In this document: positions 7,442 through 16,503 of the stretch, one piece after another
Layout of the letters: each line of letters begins with the position of its first letter
Position numbering within the stretch: the stretch's first letter is position 1
Assembly (NCBI GenBank): GCA_910588335.1
Contig: CAJUQV010000004.1
Span: forward strand, 62,001 to 126,000
Source of the DNA: an uncultured Ruminiclostridium sp.
Lineage (GTDB): Bacteria > Bacillota > Clostridia > Oscillospirales > Ruminococcaceae
Reading direction: 5' to 3'
Length of the DNA stretch: 64,000 bases
Program-made: the position numbers and the translations under genes
The notes under the pieces: generated by a model
Database searches by the model: none
The model's input: the letters and a program-made list of their open reading frames with translations, nothing else
Told to the model about the DNA's origin: nothing

Positions 7442-8965
7442 CTAAGATTTCCAATATTTTCTATCCAGCGTTCTGTACATTACCGCTCTACTTATATGCT
7501 TCTTTTCGATAATTTCACTCCCATCTATGTCCGCTGCGGTTCTCGCCACCTTCATAATCCTGTCATAGGCTCTTGCGGACAGACCCAATGTGTCAAAAAC
7601 GCTTCTTAAAAAACTTTCCGCCTGTTCGTTCAGCGGACAGAACTCGGTAAGTCTTGAAGGGGGTATCTCGCTGTTGAAAAGGATGTCCGTTCCTTTAAAT
7701 CTATCCTTCTGTATTTCTCTTGCTTTTTCTATGTTTTCTCTTATTTCCGCCGAGCATAATGTACCCGCTTTTTCTCTGAGCTGATTATAATTTACTGCGC
7801 TTACCTCTATTTGTATATCTATTCTGTCAAGCACGGGACGGCTTATTTTACCCAGATATTTTGCGATTGCGCCTTCCGAACAGGCGCATGGATTGGAGCT
7901 TCCGTAGTTGCCGCAGGGACACGGATTCATTGCGGCCACCAACATTGTTTTACAGGGATATGAGGTCTTACCAGACGCTCTTGTTATTACAACCTTTCTG
8001 TCCTCCAGCGGCTGACGAAGAGTTTCCAATACATCGCGGCGAAATTCGGGAAGTTCGTCTAAAAACATTACCCCGTTGTTTGCAAGGCTGATTTCGCCGG
8101 GAGAGGGAATTTTGCCTCCGCCTACGATGCCCACTCCGCTGGCGGTATGTGAAACGGGACGGAAAGGACGGCGTGTGATAAAAGGCGACCTGCTGTCCAA
8201 AAGCCCGGCAACGGAATAAACGGAAGTGGTTTCAATGCTTTCCTCAAAGGTCATAGTCGGCAGTACACCCGCTATTCTTTTTGCAATCATACTTTTCCCC
8301 GAACCTGGGGGACCTATCATAAGGATATTGTGAAACCCTGCCGCGGCGGTTTGTACGGCGGACTTTATGTTTTCCTGACCCTTTACGTCGGAAAAATCTG
8401 CGGAATCGAAATAATCCTCTGTTTTGGGAACATAAGGCTCGGCGGGAATCAGGACAGTGCTCCCCGATAAAAAAGAAGAAAGCTCTCTTATGTTATGTAT
8501 CCCGTATATCTCTATTCCCCTTACAAGAGAAGCTTCTTTTACGTTTATATAGGGCAAAAACACTCTTTTAAAGCCCTTTTCCTTAGCCGCAGCCACCATG
8601 GGAAGCACTCCCGCCGTTCCTGAAAGATCTCCGGACAGAGACAATTCTCCTATAAATACGTCGCCCTCTTTGGGAGGACAAATATCGCCCAAAGCGGTAA
8701 GAACGCTTATAAGTATGGGGAGGTCATAGGAAGATCCGCTTTTCTTTATGTCGGCGGGATAAAGATTAACCACCACCCTCAGCTTGGCGGTGGAAAAATC
8801 CGAGTTTTCCATGGCGGCGATCACTCTTTGTCTGCTTTCCTGTATCGAGGCATCGCCGAGTCCCGTTATCCTGAAATCGGGGGTTCCTTTTTCGGTGCTG
8901 CTTTCAACCGTTACCGAAAAAGCGTTTAGTCCCGTAAGCCCAAAGGTGTCAACTTTAGCGAACAT
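7442..8965 (-). CDS. YifB/ComM-family Mg-chelatase-like AAA+ ATPase
   Basis: A 507-residue ATPase. An N-terminal domain (about 1-180) has the ChlI/Lon-like fold, followed by an AAA+ core with Walker A GPPGSGKS near residue 217, Walker B VMFLDELPEF, and the family motif NPCPCGNYGSSNPCAC. The ComM homologue is a DNA helicase that helps branch migration during natural transformation; a role here is inferred by family only. GAAAGGGACAG precedes the ATG. It is the last gene of a probable minus-strand group with the uridine-kinase-like and HAD genes. Confidence 0.93.
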   Translation of the reverse strand: MFAKVDTFGLTGLNAFSVTVESSTEKGTPDFRITGLGDASIQESRQRVIAAMENSDFSTAKLRVVVNLYPADIKKSGSSYDLPILISVLTALGDICPPKEGDVFIGELSLSGDLSGTAGVLPMVAAAKEKGFKRVFLPYINVKEASLVRGIEIYGIHNIRELSSFLSGSTVLIPAEPYVPKTEDYFDSADFSDVKGQENIKSAVQTAAAGFHNILMIGPPGSGKSMIAKRIAGVLPTMTFEESIETTSVYSVAGLLDSRSPFITRRPFRPVSHTASGVGIVGGGKIPSPGEISLANNGVMFLDELPEFRRDVLETLRQPLEDRKVVITRASGKTSYPCKTMLVAAMNPCPCGNYGSSNPCACSEGAIAKYLGKISRPVLDRIDIQIEVSAVNYNQLREKAGTLCSAEIRENIEKAREIQKDRFKGTDILFNSEIPPSRLTEFCPLNEQAESFLRSVFDTLGLSARAYDRIMKVARTAADIDGSEIIEKKHISRAVMYRTLDRKYWKS

Positions 8966-9026
8966 TTCTTAACTGTCCCTTTCTTTTCTGCTTCGTTGAA
9001 AATCTGTCCTTAACAAATTCCGAAAT

Positions 9027-9953
9027 TTAATAGCTGAATACGCTCCCGCCCACAAACTCGCGCACAATCGAGCCGTCGGGTACTATGGATGTGGGCAAAG
9101 GCACGATGTTTTCCAGAAAATCCAGTAGTTCACGTACGGTTCCGTAAAGCTCAAAATCCTTGTTTACTTCCTGAAGCTGCGGAAGCAGCTTGTTGCAGTA
9201 AACAGCCGCTTCAAAGGACATGAAGGTATCTATGTTAAAGGCTGCGTTATCCTTAAAAGGCATAATATAAAGAGTTTCTCCTCTTTGCACCGACTTGAAG
9301 GCGCGTATGATATCCTCCGTTTTTCTGCCCCTAAAAAGCCTGTCACGCATAAGCCTGCGCATAAGCCTTATCATACTTGGGTGCAGAAGCTTGTTTTGGT
9401 TTGAAAGTCTTGTCCTTACGCTGACATAGATTCCCTGTGAGTGCTGCCTTATATCGCCTGTCACCGATGGGTTCAGCACATGTATGCCTTCCAGTATTAT
9501 TATCTCGTTTTCCCGCCTGCAAAGCAGTTCTCCTTCTCCCCTTGTCTGATCGGCAAAATTAAACACGGGAAGCTGAGTGGGGAGACATTCCCAGAACCGC
9601 TCCAGATGCTCTTTGAGCAAAGGTATGTCAACACGGGAGGGCGCTTCCAGATCGATTTTGATAAGCTCCTCCCCGCTGAGTCCGTTCAAAGGCAAAAAAT
9701 AGTTGTCCATAGAAATAACGTGAGCTCCGAAACCGTTTCTACGAAGCAGTGACTTAAGCCTGAGCGCCGTTGTGGTTTTTGCGCTTCCCGACGGTCCCGA
9801 AAGCAGTATTATGGGCTTTTCTTTACAGTTTTCCGCTATGTCGGATACCGCCGCTTCAAGTTGGACGTGGTACAGCTCCTCGGCTTCGCTGACCACCTTT
9901 CCGCTGTCGGTATTAAGGGCTTTATTAAGTTCGGTGATGGGAAGTATGTTCAT
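9027..9953 (-). CDS. Uridine-kinase-like P-loop phosphotransferase
   Basis: A 308-residue protein. An N-terminal lead of about 45 residues is followed by a P-loop kinase domain with GPSGSAKTTTALRL, a SMDNYF substrate segment and an IILEGIHVLN Walker-B-like strand, as in uridine kinase/phosphoribulokinase proteins. The exact substrate is not certain: Clostridia carry a long variant of this family beside typical udk. Start 9953 is preferred because GAAAGGAAACG stands upstream; the in-frame ATG at 9998 would overlap the HAD gene end. Confidence 0.82.
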   Translation of the reverse strand: MNILPITELNKALNTDSGKVVSEAEELYHVQLEAAVSDIAENCKEKPIILLSGPSGSAKTTTALRLKSLLRRNGFGAHVISMDNYFLPLNGLSGEELIKIDLEAPSRVDIPLLKEHLERFWECLPTQLPVFNFADQTRGEGELLCRRENEIIILEGIHVLNPSVTGDIRQHSQGIYVSVRTRLSNQNKLLHPSMIRLMRRLMRDRLFRGRKTEDIIRAFKSVQRGETLYIMPFKDNAAFNIDTFMSFEAAVYCNKLLPQLQEVNKDFELYGTVRELLDFLENIVPLPTSIVPDGSIVREFVGGSVFSY

Positions 9954-9990
9954 GTTTGCGTTTCCTTTCTGTCCGTTAGCGGATCGCTGT

Positions 9991-10656
9991 TTATTCATCA
10001 GTCACAAGCTCGTCAATAACGGCGGGAAGCTCCGTAAGACTGTCACATTTTTTGTACAGAAGCTTTTTAAGCTCTTCGTCGGGTTCCGAAAGGTCGGGTA
10101 CCATTATCGGTTTCATGCCCGCTCTGTAAGCGGAGGTTATTCCGTTTGGCGAATCCTCCACCGCTGCGCATTCTTCGGGAGCCAATCCAAGCCTTTCCGC
10201 CGCCAGAAGATAAATATCGGGACTTGGTTTTCCGTGTTTCACCATGGGGCCGCAGCATATGCAGTCGAACTTATCGAAAAGCCCGATCTTTTTCAGATAA
10301 TTTTCGGCTCTTTCAATATCGGTGGCAGTTGCCAACGCTCTTTTAAGCCCAAGCTTTTTTATATATTCGAGGGCTTCCTCCGCACCCTTTTTCTTTTTGA
10401 GTCCGTTCTGCGCAATATCTTCTTCCATAAGCTTTTTGCGGCGATTGCGCACAGCGGTGTAATCGAAGCCTTCTCCGAAGTATTTTTTCAGCAGCGGAGA
10501 AGCGTATTCGCCCGCAAGACTCCTTAACTCCAATGCCTGCTCGCGGCTCATATCGAACCCGAATTCCTTTGCGGCTCTGCGCCAGTATTTTTCCAAAAGC
10601 GTTTCGGTGTCGAGAATTATTCCGTCCATATCGAAGATAACGGCTTTTATTTTCAT
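9991..10656 (-). CDS. HAD-superfamily hydrolase, beta-phosphoglucomutase-like
   Basis: A 221-residue phosphatase or phosphomutase. Motif I is VIFDMDGIILDTE with nucleophile D9 and acid D11, followed by the helical cap, a lysine motif in KHGKPSPD, and metal site AVEDSPNG. It probably acts on a small phosphorylated metabolite. AAAAAGGAG lies 13 nt before the ATG. Its promoter is at 10692-10720, and the kinase-like gene and yifB follow closely. Confidence 0.88.
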   Translation of the reverse strand: MKIKAVIFDMDGIILDTETLLEKYWRRAAKEFGFDMSREQALELRSLAGEYASPLLKKYFGEGFDYTAVRNRRKKLMEEDIAQNGLKKKKGAEEALEYIKKLGLKRALATATDIERAENYLKKIGLFDKFDCICCGPMVKHGKPSPDIYLLAAERLGLAPEECAAVEDSPNGITSAYRAGMKPIMVPDLSEPDEELKKLLYKKCDSLTELPAVIDELVTDE

Positions 10657-10691
10657 AGCGGCGGGATTCTCCTTTTTTTGCGGTTTTTATT

Positions 10692-10720
10692 ATTGTAGCA
10701 TATTGAATGGATTTTTTCAA
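10692..10720 (-). promoter_or_regulatory. SigA-type promoter for the HAD-kinase-yifB group
   Basis: Minus strand TTGAAA, 17-bp spacer, TACAAT, about 35 bp upstream of the HAD gene start. Confidence 0.75.
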
Positions 10721-10754
10721 GTAGATGTTGTTTATTTTATAAATATGCGTTAAA

Positions 10755-10926
10755 GCTTAGATTAAAAAACTGTCTGAATTGCGAAGCAATTCAGAGGTTC
10801 GGCGGGAGATAAAGAGACTTTGTCTGCAAATTCTCATAAACCTTTGCCGCTTAAGAGACGGGGAAGACTAATGTTTGGACAAAGCATAGATAAAAGCATA
10901 GATAAATAATGTGAATGATCAAAGAT
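10755..10926 (+). repeat. R1 repeat copy c plus R2 half-element
   Basis: The R1 part has a perfect hairpin CTGAATTGC-GAA-GCAATTCAG, then GAGGTTCGGCGGGA and GACTTTGTCTGCAAA. Copy e at 44.03 kb shares this longer tail. From about 10875 to 10926 lies a degenerate R2 end (GATCAAAGATTAG). No gene is seen in the stretch. Confidence 0.75.
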
Positions 10927-10946
10927 TAGAGCTTCCGTCGCAGTAT

Positions 10947-11726
10947 TCAATCCCACCAGAAATACCAGACCGATGATATTGAAATAAGTTCCGCCAACGC
11001 TTCCACGCTTTCAATCCCTTGATCCACAATATCATAGCAAAATGCGTATTGTTCACGGGCAATCTCCATGGCTTTTTCTTTTCCCACAGGTTTTGGAAGC
11101 ACATATTCAAGCACATCGTGTGTCACAAGAGCGGGTACGGCGCCGTAAAGCTCGTACCAATGCTTGGCAGCCGACATTTGCTCCTTTGTATCGGGACAGT
11201 CGTTCCAGCCGCCGAAAGGCAGCCACGCAAAAACCTCCCAAGGATTTTTAACAGGTATTTCCGCCAATATCAAAGGCAAAGTATCATCTGATAAGATATC
11301 CCAATATCCGGTAAGACGCTCCGCCGCTTCAATATCCGTATATTCGCCCCTATCATCACGGATATTATCGTCTTCGTCTTCTTCATCCTCATATTCATCA
11401 TCGGGAGTAAAAACCTCTTCTGCCGAAGGAATAGGCTCCGAAAGAATTTTTTTCCTGTATTCCTTTACTTTTTCGGCGTTAAATTCAAAGTTTTCGTCGG
11501 CGTTTTGCTCCGTATTCATTTCAAGGCACTCCCAGAGAGTACTGTCAACCGCAACTATCATAGGGACAAATCCTTCTTTTTTTCCTCTTTCAATAGCATT
11601 GTCATAGGCTCTCATTAACTCGCTGTCGTTGTCCGATGGAGGAAAGTAGCGGCATGGACAGTCCAGATATCTTATAAGACTGTCTGTCAGATTATTCAGT
11701 TCGTTATTGTTTTTTGGGTCGCGCAT
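10947..11726 (-). CDS. DUF4253-domain protein
   Basis: A 259-residue soluble protein. The C-terminal half carries the DUF4253 hallmarks: PALVTHDVLEYVLPKPV, an EQYAFCYDIVDQG segment and the terminal WYFWWD. The N-terminal half contains a very acidic linker (about 108-128, EYEDEEDEDD). The family occurs scattered in bacteria and has no established function. Start chosen at GAAAGGAGACAAACA before ATG. It stands alone between mscL and the repeat region. Confidence 0.8.
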   Translation of the reverse strand: MRDPKNNNELNNLTDSLIRYLDCPCRYFPPSDNDSELMRAYDNAIERGKKEGFVPMIVAVDSTLWECLEMNTEQNADENFEFNAEKVKEYRKKILSEPIPSAEEVFTPDDEYEDEEDEDDNIRDDRGEYTDIEAAERLTGYWDILSDDTLPLILAEIPVKNPWEVFAWLPFGGWNDCPDTKEQMSAAKHWYELYGAVPALVTHDVLEYVLPKPVGKEKAMEIAREQYAFCYDIVDQGIESVEALAELISISSVWYFWWD

Positions 11727-11773
11727 TGTTTGTCTCCTTTCGGTTATAATGAATCAAAAAACTTTTTCGGTTT

Positions 11774-12256
11774 TTAATCTTTTTTCAGCAAATCCCGTAT
11801 TTCCGTAAGCAAAACGATATGTGGGTCGGGCTTGGCCGCTTCCTCCGCCTTTTTGGCTTCCTCCTCGGCTTTCTTTCTTTCGGCCTCCTCCCTTTCCTTC
11901 TTGTGCCCCAAAGAAAGAACCTTATTCATGGCCTTGACCAACAGAAACAGTATCAGCGCCATAATAATGAAATTTATCACCGCCGATAAAAAAGCGCCGT
12001 AATTAAACTCAACCCCTCGTATTGTAAAAGCTCCGCCTATGTACTGAGGATTTCCCGCGTCGTCAAGCTTTACGCCACCTGTAAATACGGCGATAAGCGG
12101 CTTAATCAGATTTTCGGTGAGAGATGAAACGATACTCTGAAAAGCTCCGCCTATGATAACGCCTACGGCAAGGCTCATAACGTTTCCCTTAAGGGCAAAC
12201 TCCTTAAATTCCTTAAGAAATTTTGATTTTTCTCTTGTCTTTTTTTCTTTTGCCAT
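11774..12256 (-). CDS. mscL: Large-conductance mechanosensitive channel
   Basis: Pentameric emergency channel that opens on membrane tension under hypo-osmotic shock. The 160 residues show an amphipathic N-terminus, TM1 starting at KEFALKGNVMSLAVGVIIGGAF, a periplasmic loop, TM2 at about 88-108, and a long charged C-terminal coiled coil rich in KKAEEE. CGGAGG lies 5 nt before ATG, with a promoter at 12331-12359. Length and motifs are normal. Confidence 0.95.
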   Translation of the reverse strand: MAKEKKTREKSKFLKEFKEFALKGNVMSLAVGVIIGGAFQSIVSSLTENLIKPLIAVFTGGVKLDDAGNPQYIGGAFTIRGVEFNYGAFLSAVINFIIMALILFLLVKAMNKVLSLGHKKEREEAERKKAEEEAKKAEEAAKPDPHIVLLTEIRDLLKKD

Positions 12257-12330
12257 AATTGCCTCCGTTAATATTGTTTTTTCGGAACCCGTTCGGAAAG
12301 GACAGGCTATCGGGTATTTTTTCTTATTTT

Positions 12331-12359
12331 ATTTTAATATGATTGTACCGTTTTGTCAA
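12331..12359 (-). promoter_or_regulatory. mscL promoter
   Basis: Minus strand TTGACA, 17-bp spacer, TAAAAT. Confidence 0.75.
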
Positions 12360-12417
12360 CATAAAATACGCTTTTATTTGCGCAGATAAAAAATTTATGA
12401 AAAATTTCTCAAACTTC

Positions 12418-12446
12418 TTGCATTGACGCTTAAAAAGTAATATAAT
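12418..12446 (+). promoter_or_regulatory. Candidate promoter of the MBOAT gene
   Basis: TTGCAT, 17-bp spacer, TATAAT. An alternative -35 is TTGACG at 12424 with a weaker -10. It faces the MBOAT gene; the space between holds a palindromic repeat. Confidence 0.45.
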
Positions 12447-12514
12447 AAATACGATGTCGATTTTTTAAAGAAATGTGAAATATACCGCGAAAAATCGTTA
12501 AAATAAAAAAATAT

Positions 12515-12605
12515 TTAAGAGTTTGTGTTCATAGGATTTGTGCGTGGATTTTAGAGTAAATATTGACGAGGACCGCGTGCTATATCATATGAATACAAGC
12601 TCTAA
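12515..12605. repeat. R5-type palindrome
   Basis: AAGAGTTTGTGTTCATAGGA at the left pairs imperfectly with ATATGAATACAAGCTCTAA at the right. The ends resemble those of the element at 32803-32970. It would sit in the 5' leader of the MBOAT transcript. Confidence 0.55.
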
Positions 12606-12614
12606 GGAGCCAAA

Positions 12615-14036
12615 ATGGTTTTTTCCGATTTGTTTTTTCTTTACGCCTTTCTTCCGGCCTGTCTTCTGCTTTACTTCTGCATAAAGAATATACGCTGGAA
12701 AAACGGTGTTCTCATAGTGTTTTCGCTTATTTTCTACGCATGGGGAGAGCCCTTCTGGATAATACTTCTGTTAGGGAGCGTGGTGGTCAATTATTTCTGC
12801 GGTTTGTTAATCGAGCGCTTCCGCGATACGAAATATTCCAAAGCCGGCGTTATAATTTCCCTTGTTTTCAGTTTGGGAGCACTGGCCTTATTCAAGTACA
12901 CAGACTTTATTGTGGAAAATCTTAACCTGATTTTACCGTTCGATATCCCCGCTCCGAATATCGGACTTCCTATCGGCATAAGCTTTTATACCTTCCAGAT
13001 AATTTCCTATATTCTTGACGCTTATTGGGGAAAAGTAAAGGTTCAGCACAGCTTTTTCAGATTCCTTATGTACGTTTCCCTTTTTCCTCAGCTTGTGGCG
13101 GGTCCTATCGTCCGCTACGGCGTTATTGAAAACGAAATAGACAGCAGAACGTCTACCTCGGCCGACATAAGCGAGGGAATAACCCGCTTTATTATAGGTT
13201 TAGGCAAAAAGGTGATACTTTCAAACAGCATAAGCTCCGTGGTTCTGTCTATTTTTGGCAGCGCCTCGGAAGGTTATACCGATATTTCGGCTCTGTCCGT
13301 AGCGGGCACATGGTATGGGATAGTACTGCTGAGCCTCTGGTACTACTTTGATTTTTCGGGATATTCCGATATGGCAATAGGCCTTGGCCGTATATTCGGC
13401 TTTCATTTCAACGAAAACTTTATTTACCCATTTGTCAGCAAAAACATCACCGAGTTCTGGCAAAGGTGGCATATATCGTTAGGTTCGTTTTTCCGCGACT
13501 ATCTTCTCTATGTCCCCCTTTTCGGAAAGCGTAGGCAGTATCTTAATCTGTTTCTTGTATGGTTCTGCACCGGTTTATGGCACGGCGCAAGCTGGAATTA
13601 CATTATCTGGGGTCTTTATTTCGGACTGTTTATCTTCATTGAGCGTCAAATAGGCAGCAAGCGCATGAAAAAGGCTCCGAAAGTATTGTCTCATATTTAC
13701 AGCCTTGCGGTCATCACCGTCGGTTTCGGAATTTTTCATTTTGAAAGCCTGCCGCTGCTGGGAGATTTCTTTAAGTCGCTGGTGGGACTGAACGGCAATG
13801 CTTTTATTGATTTGACAATACAGACTGCGTTTATGAATAATATTTTCCTTTTTATTGCGGCCGTCGCTTTGAGCATTCCATGGGTACCGAAGGTCAAAAG
13901 TTTTTTGCTTACCAAGGCTTCGGGCGGAATGGTAATAGGTACGTCGCAGGTGGTTTTTAACGCGGCTGTTCTGGCGATATCGAGCATAATGCTCGTGGGC
14001 AGCACAAATAATCCGTTTCTTTATTTCAGGTTTTAA
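12615..14036 (+). CDS. MBOAT-family O-acyltransferase (AlgI/DltB-like)
   Basis: A 473-residue polytopic membrane protein with about ten hydrophobic segments. The family signatures are LFPQLVAGPIVRY, FWQRWHISLGSFFRDY and the catalytic-histidine motif CTGLWHGASWNY near residue 322. Family members transfer acyl groups to extracellular polysaccharides or teichoic acids. No dlt or alginate genes are adjacent, so the acceptor is unknown; the typical partner SGNH esterase is not next to it, though two SGNH proteins occur at 28-32 kb. GGAGCC lies 5 nt before ATG. Probably cotranscribed with galM. Confidence 0.9.
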   Translation: MVFSDLFFLYAFLPACLLLYFCIKNIRWKNGVLIVFSLIFYAWGEPFWIILLLGSVVVNYFCGLLIERFRDTKYSKAGVIISLVFSLGALALFKYTDFIVENLNLILPFDIPAPNIGLPIGISFYTFQIISYILDAYWGKVKVQHSFFRFLMYVSLFPQLVAGPIVRYGVIENEIDSRTSTSADISEGITRFIIGLGKKVILSNSISSVVLSIFGSASEGYTDISALSVAGTWYGIVLLSLWYYFDFSGYSDMAIGLGRIFGFHFNENFIYPFVSKNITEFWQRWHISLGSFFRDYLLYVPLFGKRRQYLNLFLVWFCTGLWHGASWNYIIWGLYFGLFIFIERQIGSKRMKKAPKVLSHIYSLAVITVGFGIFHFESLPLLGDFFKSLVGLNGNAFIDLTIQTAFMNNIFLFIAAVALSIPWVPKVKSFLLTKASGGMVIGTSQVVFNAAVLAISSIMLVGSTNNPFLYFRF

Positions 14037-14067
14037 TAAAAATATATAAATGAAAGGACATAAAAAA

Positions 14068-15102
14068 ATGATCAAGAAGGAACACATCGGTTTTCACAAC
14101 GGCTATAAGCTTTGGAAAATCACCCTTACAAATTCCAAAGGTACGGAGGTAGCGCTTACCAATTACGGCGGAGCCATTATGAGCGTAAAAACCGCGGACA
14201 AAAACGGCGTTTTCGCCGATGTGGTATTAGGCTACGACGACATTGAGGGATTCATTAACGGCGTTTCTTCTCAAGGCGCTCTTATAGGACGTTTCGCCAA
14301 CAGAATAGGCGGCGGGAGGTTCACTCTTAACGGCACGGAATATGAATTGTACAAAAACGATGGTGACAACACTCTTCACGGCGGCTCGGTGGGCTACAAC
14401 AAGCGGATATGGGAATTGGTGGAAACGGAAGAGGATAAGACCGCCGGCGAAAATCACGTTGTATTCGGTTACACAAGCCCGGACGGGGAGGAGAATTTCC
14501 CCGGAACGGCGGCGATAACCGTTGATTACTGCCTTGACGAGAAAAACGCTTTGACCCTTACCTATGACGCCGTTTCCGACAGTGATACCATAATTAACCT
14601 TACCAACCACGTTTATTTCAACCTCCGCGGAGAAGGCAGCATAATGGATACGGAAATGCAGATATTTGCCGATCAGTATACGCCCGTTGACGACGCGCTT
14701 ATTCCCACGGGAGAAATTGCCGACGTAAAAGGCACCGTATTTGATTTTACCAAGCTTCGTCCCATCGCCAACAAGGATATTGACGGCTATGACCACAACT
14801 TTATTTTAAGACAGCAAAAGGGAGAGGAGCTTCCGATTGCCGCTTTTGCAAAGGATCCCGTAAGCGGACGTACTCTCATATGCAGGACGGATATGCCCGC
14901 TATGCAGCTTTACACCGCCAACGGGCTTGAAAATGAGATCGGAAAGGGCGGCATAACCATGAACAAACACACGGGCTTCTGTCTTGAAACACAGTTTTGC
15001 CCCGACAGTCCGAATAAGCCTCAATTCAAATCCTGCGTGCTTAAAAAGAACGAAGAATACCATCATGTTACGGTTTACGAGTTCGGAGCGGAGGAAGAAT
15101 AA
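14068..15102 (+). CDS. galM: Aldose 1-epimerase
   Basis: Interconverts alpha and beta anomers of galactose or other aldoses. The 344 residues show LIGRFANRIGGGRF, the histidine motif NLTNHVYFNL, DGYDHNFIL and a C-terminal CLETQFCPDSPN with the catalytic glutamate. The start at 14068 was chosen for GAAAGGA 9-10 nt upstream; the in-frame ATG at 14050 has none. It follows the MBOAT gene by 31 nt and precedes nadA by 44 nt, so a three-gene transcript is likely. Confidence 0.94.
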   Translation: MIKKEHIGFHNGYKLWKITLTNSKGTEVALTNYGGAIMSVKTADKNGVFADVVLGYDDIEGFINGVSSQGALIGRFANRIGGGRFTLNGTEYELYKNDGDNTLHGGSVGYNKRIWELVETEEDKTAGENHVVFGYTSPDGEENFPGTAAITVDYCLDEKNALTLTYDAVSDSDTIINLTNHVYFNLRGEGSIMDTEMQIFADQYTPVDDALIPTGEIADVKGTVFDFTKLRPIANKDIDGYDHNFILRQQKGEELPIAAFAKDPVSGRTLICRTDMPAMQLYTANGLENEIGKGGITMNKHTGFCLETQFCPDSPNKPQFKSCVLKKNEEYHHVTVYEFGAEEE

Positions 15103-15146
15103 AGAGCGTCTAAAAGAAGAGGAATAACGGGAAAGGAAGCGGTAAT

Positions 15147-16067
15147 ATGGACATCCGACGGGTTCAGGAAAGAATACTTGATCTTAAAAAGGAAAAGGAC
15201 TTCTGTATTTTAGCGCATAGCTATGTAAAAAAAGAGATATTGGAGATAGCCGATAAAACAGGTGACAGCTTTAAGCTTAGTCGGGACGCCTGTGATATAG
15301 ACGCAGGGAACATTTTATTCTGTGGCGTTCGCTTTATGGCGGAAACCGCCAAAATGCTGAATCCTCATAAAAAGGTATATCTTGCCAACGGCGCGGCGGG
15401 TTGTCCCATGGCGGAGCAATTCAGCCCGGAGGAGCTTAAGGGGTTGAAAAAACAATACCCCGACCGTACCGTTGTGGCATATGTCAACACCACCGCCGCG
15501 CTTAAAGAGCACTGTGACGTTTGTGTTACAAGTTCTTCGGCGGCGGAGATAGTGAATAAAATAAATAACGATAAGATTTTGTTTATCCCCGATCCCAATC
15601 TCGGAGCTTACGTGGCTGAAAAACTGCCTCAAAAGGATATCAAGACAGTCAACGGCGGCTGTCCCATTCACGCGTCCGTAACGGCAGAGGAAGCGGCTGA
15701 GGCAAAAAGGCTGCATCCCGACGCACTTTTGTTGGTTCATCCGGAATGTCTGCCTGAGGTTGTGCAGCAGGCAGATTATGTGGGTTCAACATCCGGTATA
15801 ACCGCCTTTGCTAAAAATTCGGATAAGAAGGAGTTTATTATCGGAACTGAGCTTCAGATAGTAGAAAGCTTACAGTATGAGTGTCCCGAAAAAATGTTTT
15901 TCCCTCTTTCAAAAAAGCTTGTATGCGCGGATATGAAAATCACTACGCTGCTTGACGTACTGAGGGTGTTGGAAGACCCGGAAAAAGGTTGTGAAGTGGT
16001 TATGAGCGCAGAGGAAATCGAGAGGGGAAGAAAGTGCATTGACGAGATGCTGAGGCTTGGCGAATAG
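15147..16067 (+). CDS. nadA: Quinolinate synthase
   Basis: [4Fe-4S] enzyme that condenses iminoaspartate with dihydroxyacetone phosphate to quinolinate in NAD synthesis. The 306-residue length is typical of the compact form. Three cysteines at 86 (AAGCPMAE), 172 (NGGCPIHA) and 260 (VCADMK) have the right spacing for the cluster. HPEC and GSTSG segments are present. GGGAAAGGAAG precedes ATG. Neither nadB nor nadC is nearby, which is uncommon. Confidence 0.94.
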   Translation: MDIRRVQERILDLKKEKDFCILAHSYVKKEILEIADKTGDSFKLSRDACDIDAGNILFCGVRFMAETAKMLNPHKKVYLANGAAGCPMAEQFSPEELKGLKKQYPDRTVVAYVNTTAALKEHCDVCVTSSSAAEIVNKINNDKILFIPDPNLGAYVAEKLPQKDIKTVNGGCPIHASVTAEEAAEAKRLHPDALLLVHPECLPEVVQQADYVGSTSGITAFAKNSDKKEFIIGTELQIVESLQYECPEKMFFPLSKKLVCADMKITTLLDVLRVLEDPEKGCEVVMSAEEIERGRKCIDEMLRLGE

Positions 16068-16117
16068 TGAACAACTTAATACTATTAGTATAAGATATAA
16101 TTAAAAATACAGACCGT

Positions 16118-16181
16118 ATTACTCCCCTAAACAAAGTTTTGCCGCAAGTATTGACGGCAGGACTTTGTTTGGGGGAGTAAT
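16118..16181. terminator. Long hairpin after nadA
   Basis: ATTACTCCCC...AAACAAAGT pairs with ACTTTGTTT...GGGGAGTAAT around a loop containing TATTG; the stem is near 27 bp. It probably ends the MBOAT-galM-nadA transcript, although no long T-run follows. Confidence 0.65.
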
Positions 16182-16209
16182 GGCAACTGGTAAAGAATAA
16201 TACAACCCA

Positions 16210-16238
16210 TTGACAACCGCCTGAATATGTAGTATAAT
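16210..16238 (+). promoter_or_regulatory. Consensus promoter of the aconitase operon
   Basis: TTGACA, 17-bp spacer, TATAAT, fully consensus hexamers. It lies 266 bp before the aconitase ATG, so the transcript would carry a long leader with an R2 element and an inverted repeat. Confidence 0.85.
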
Positions 16239-16250
16239 ATTAACACTGAA

Positions 16251-16306
16251 TACTAATCTTTGGTCAATGTATAGACAAATAATATGGATGACCAAAGATT
16301 AGTATA
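16251..16306. repeat. R2 inverted-repeat element
   Basis: ACTAATCTTTGGTCA at the left pairs with TGACCAAAGATTAGT at the right. Compensatory changes (G-C in place of A-T) keep the stem relative to the copy at 32236, which suggests the structure is what is conserved. It lies directly downstream of the aconitase promoter. Confidence 0.8.
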
Positions 16307-16365
16307 ATTTTCGATCAAATTACAGACAAATTTGGCTGTTGTTCGGAAATTAGTGTTTAGGGTGG

Positions 16366-16414
16366 AATTCATAATCATGCAGACCCCTTATAATTTTGCC
16401 TGCATGATTGAATT
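16366..16414. promoter_or_regulatory. Inverted repeat in the aconitase leader
   Basis: AATTCA-(TA)-ATCATGCAG and CTGCATGATTGAATT face each other across 17 bp that include TTATAATTTT. It could be an operator (its centre contains TATAAT, possibly a second -10) or an RNA hairpin. It matches no regulator site I know. Confidence 0.5.
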
Positions 16415-16503
16415 AATATAAGGTATGAACAAATTAAAACGGAAACAATGAGGCAAGCCCGCTGCATTGCGGGAGTCCTTCGCATGAAAGGAATATTTGT
16501 AAA

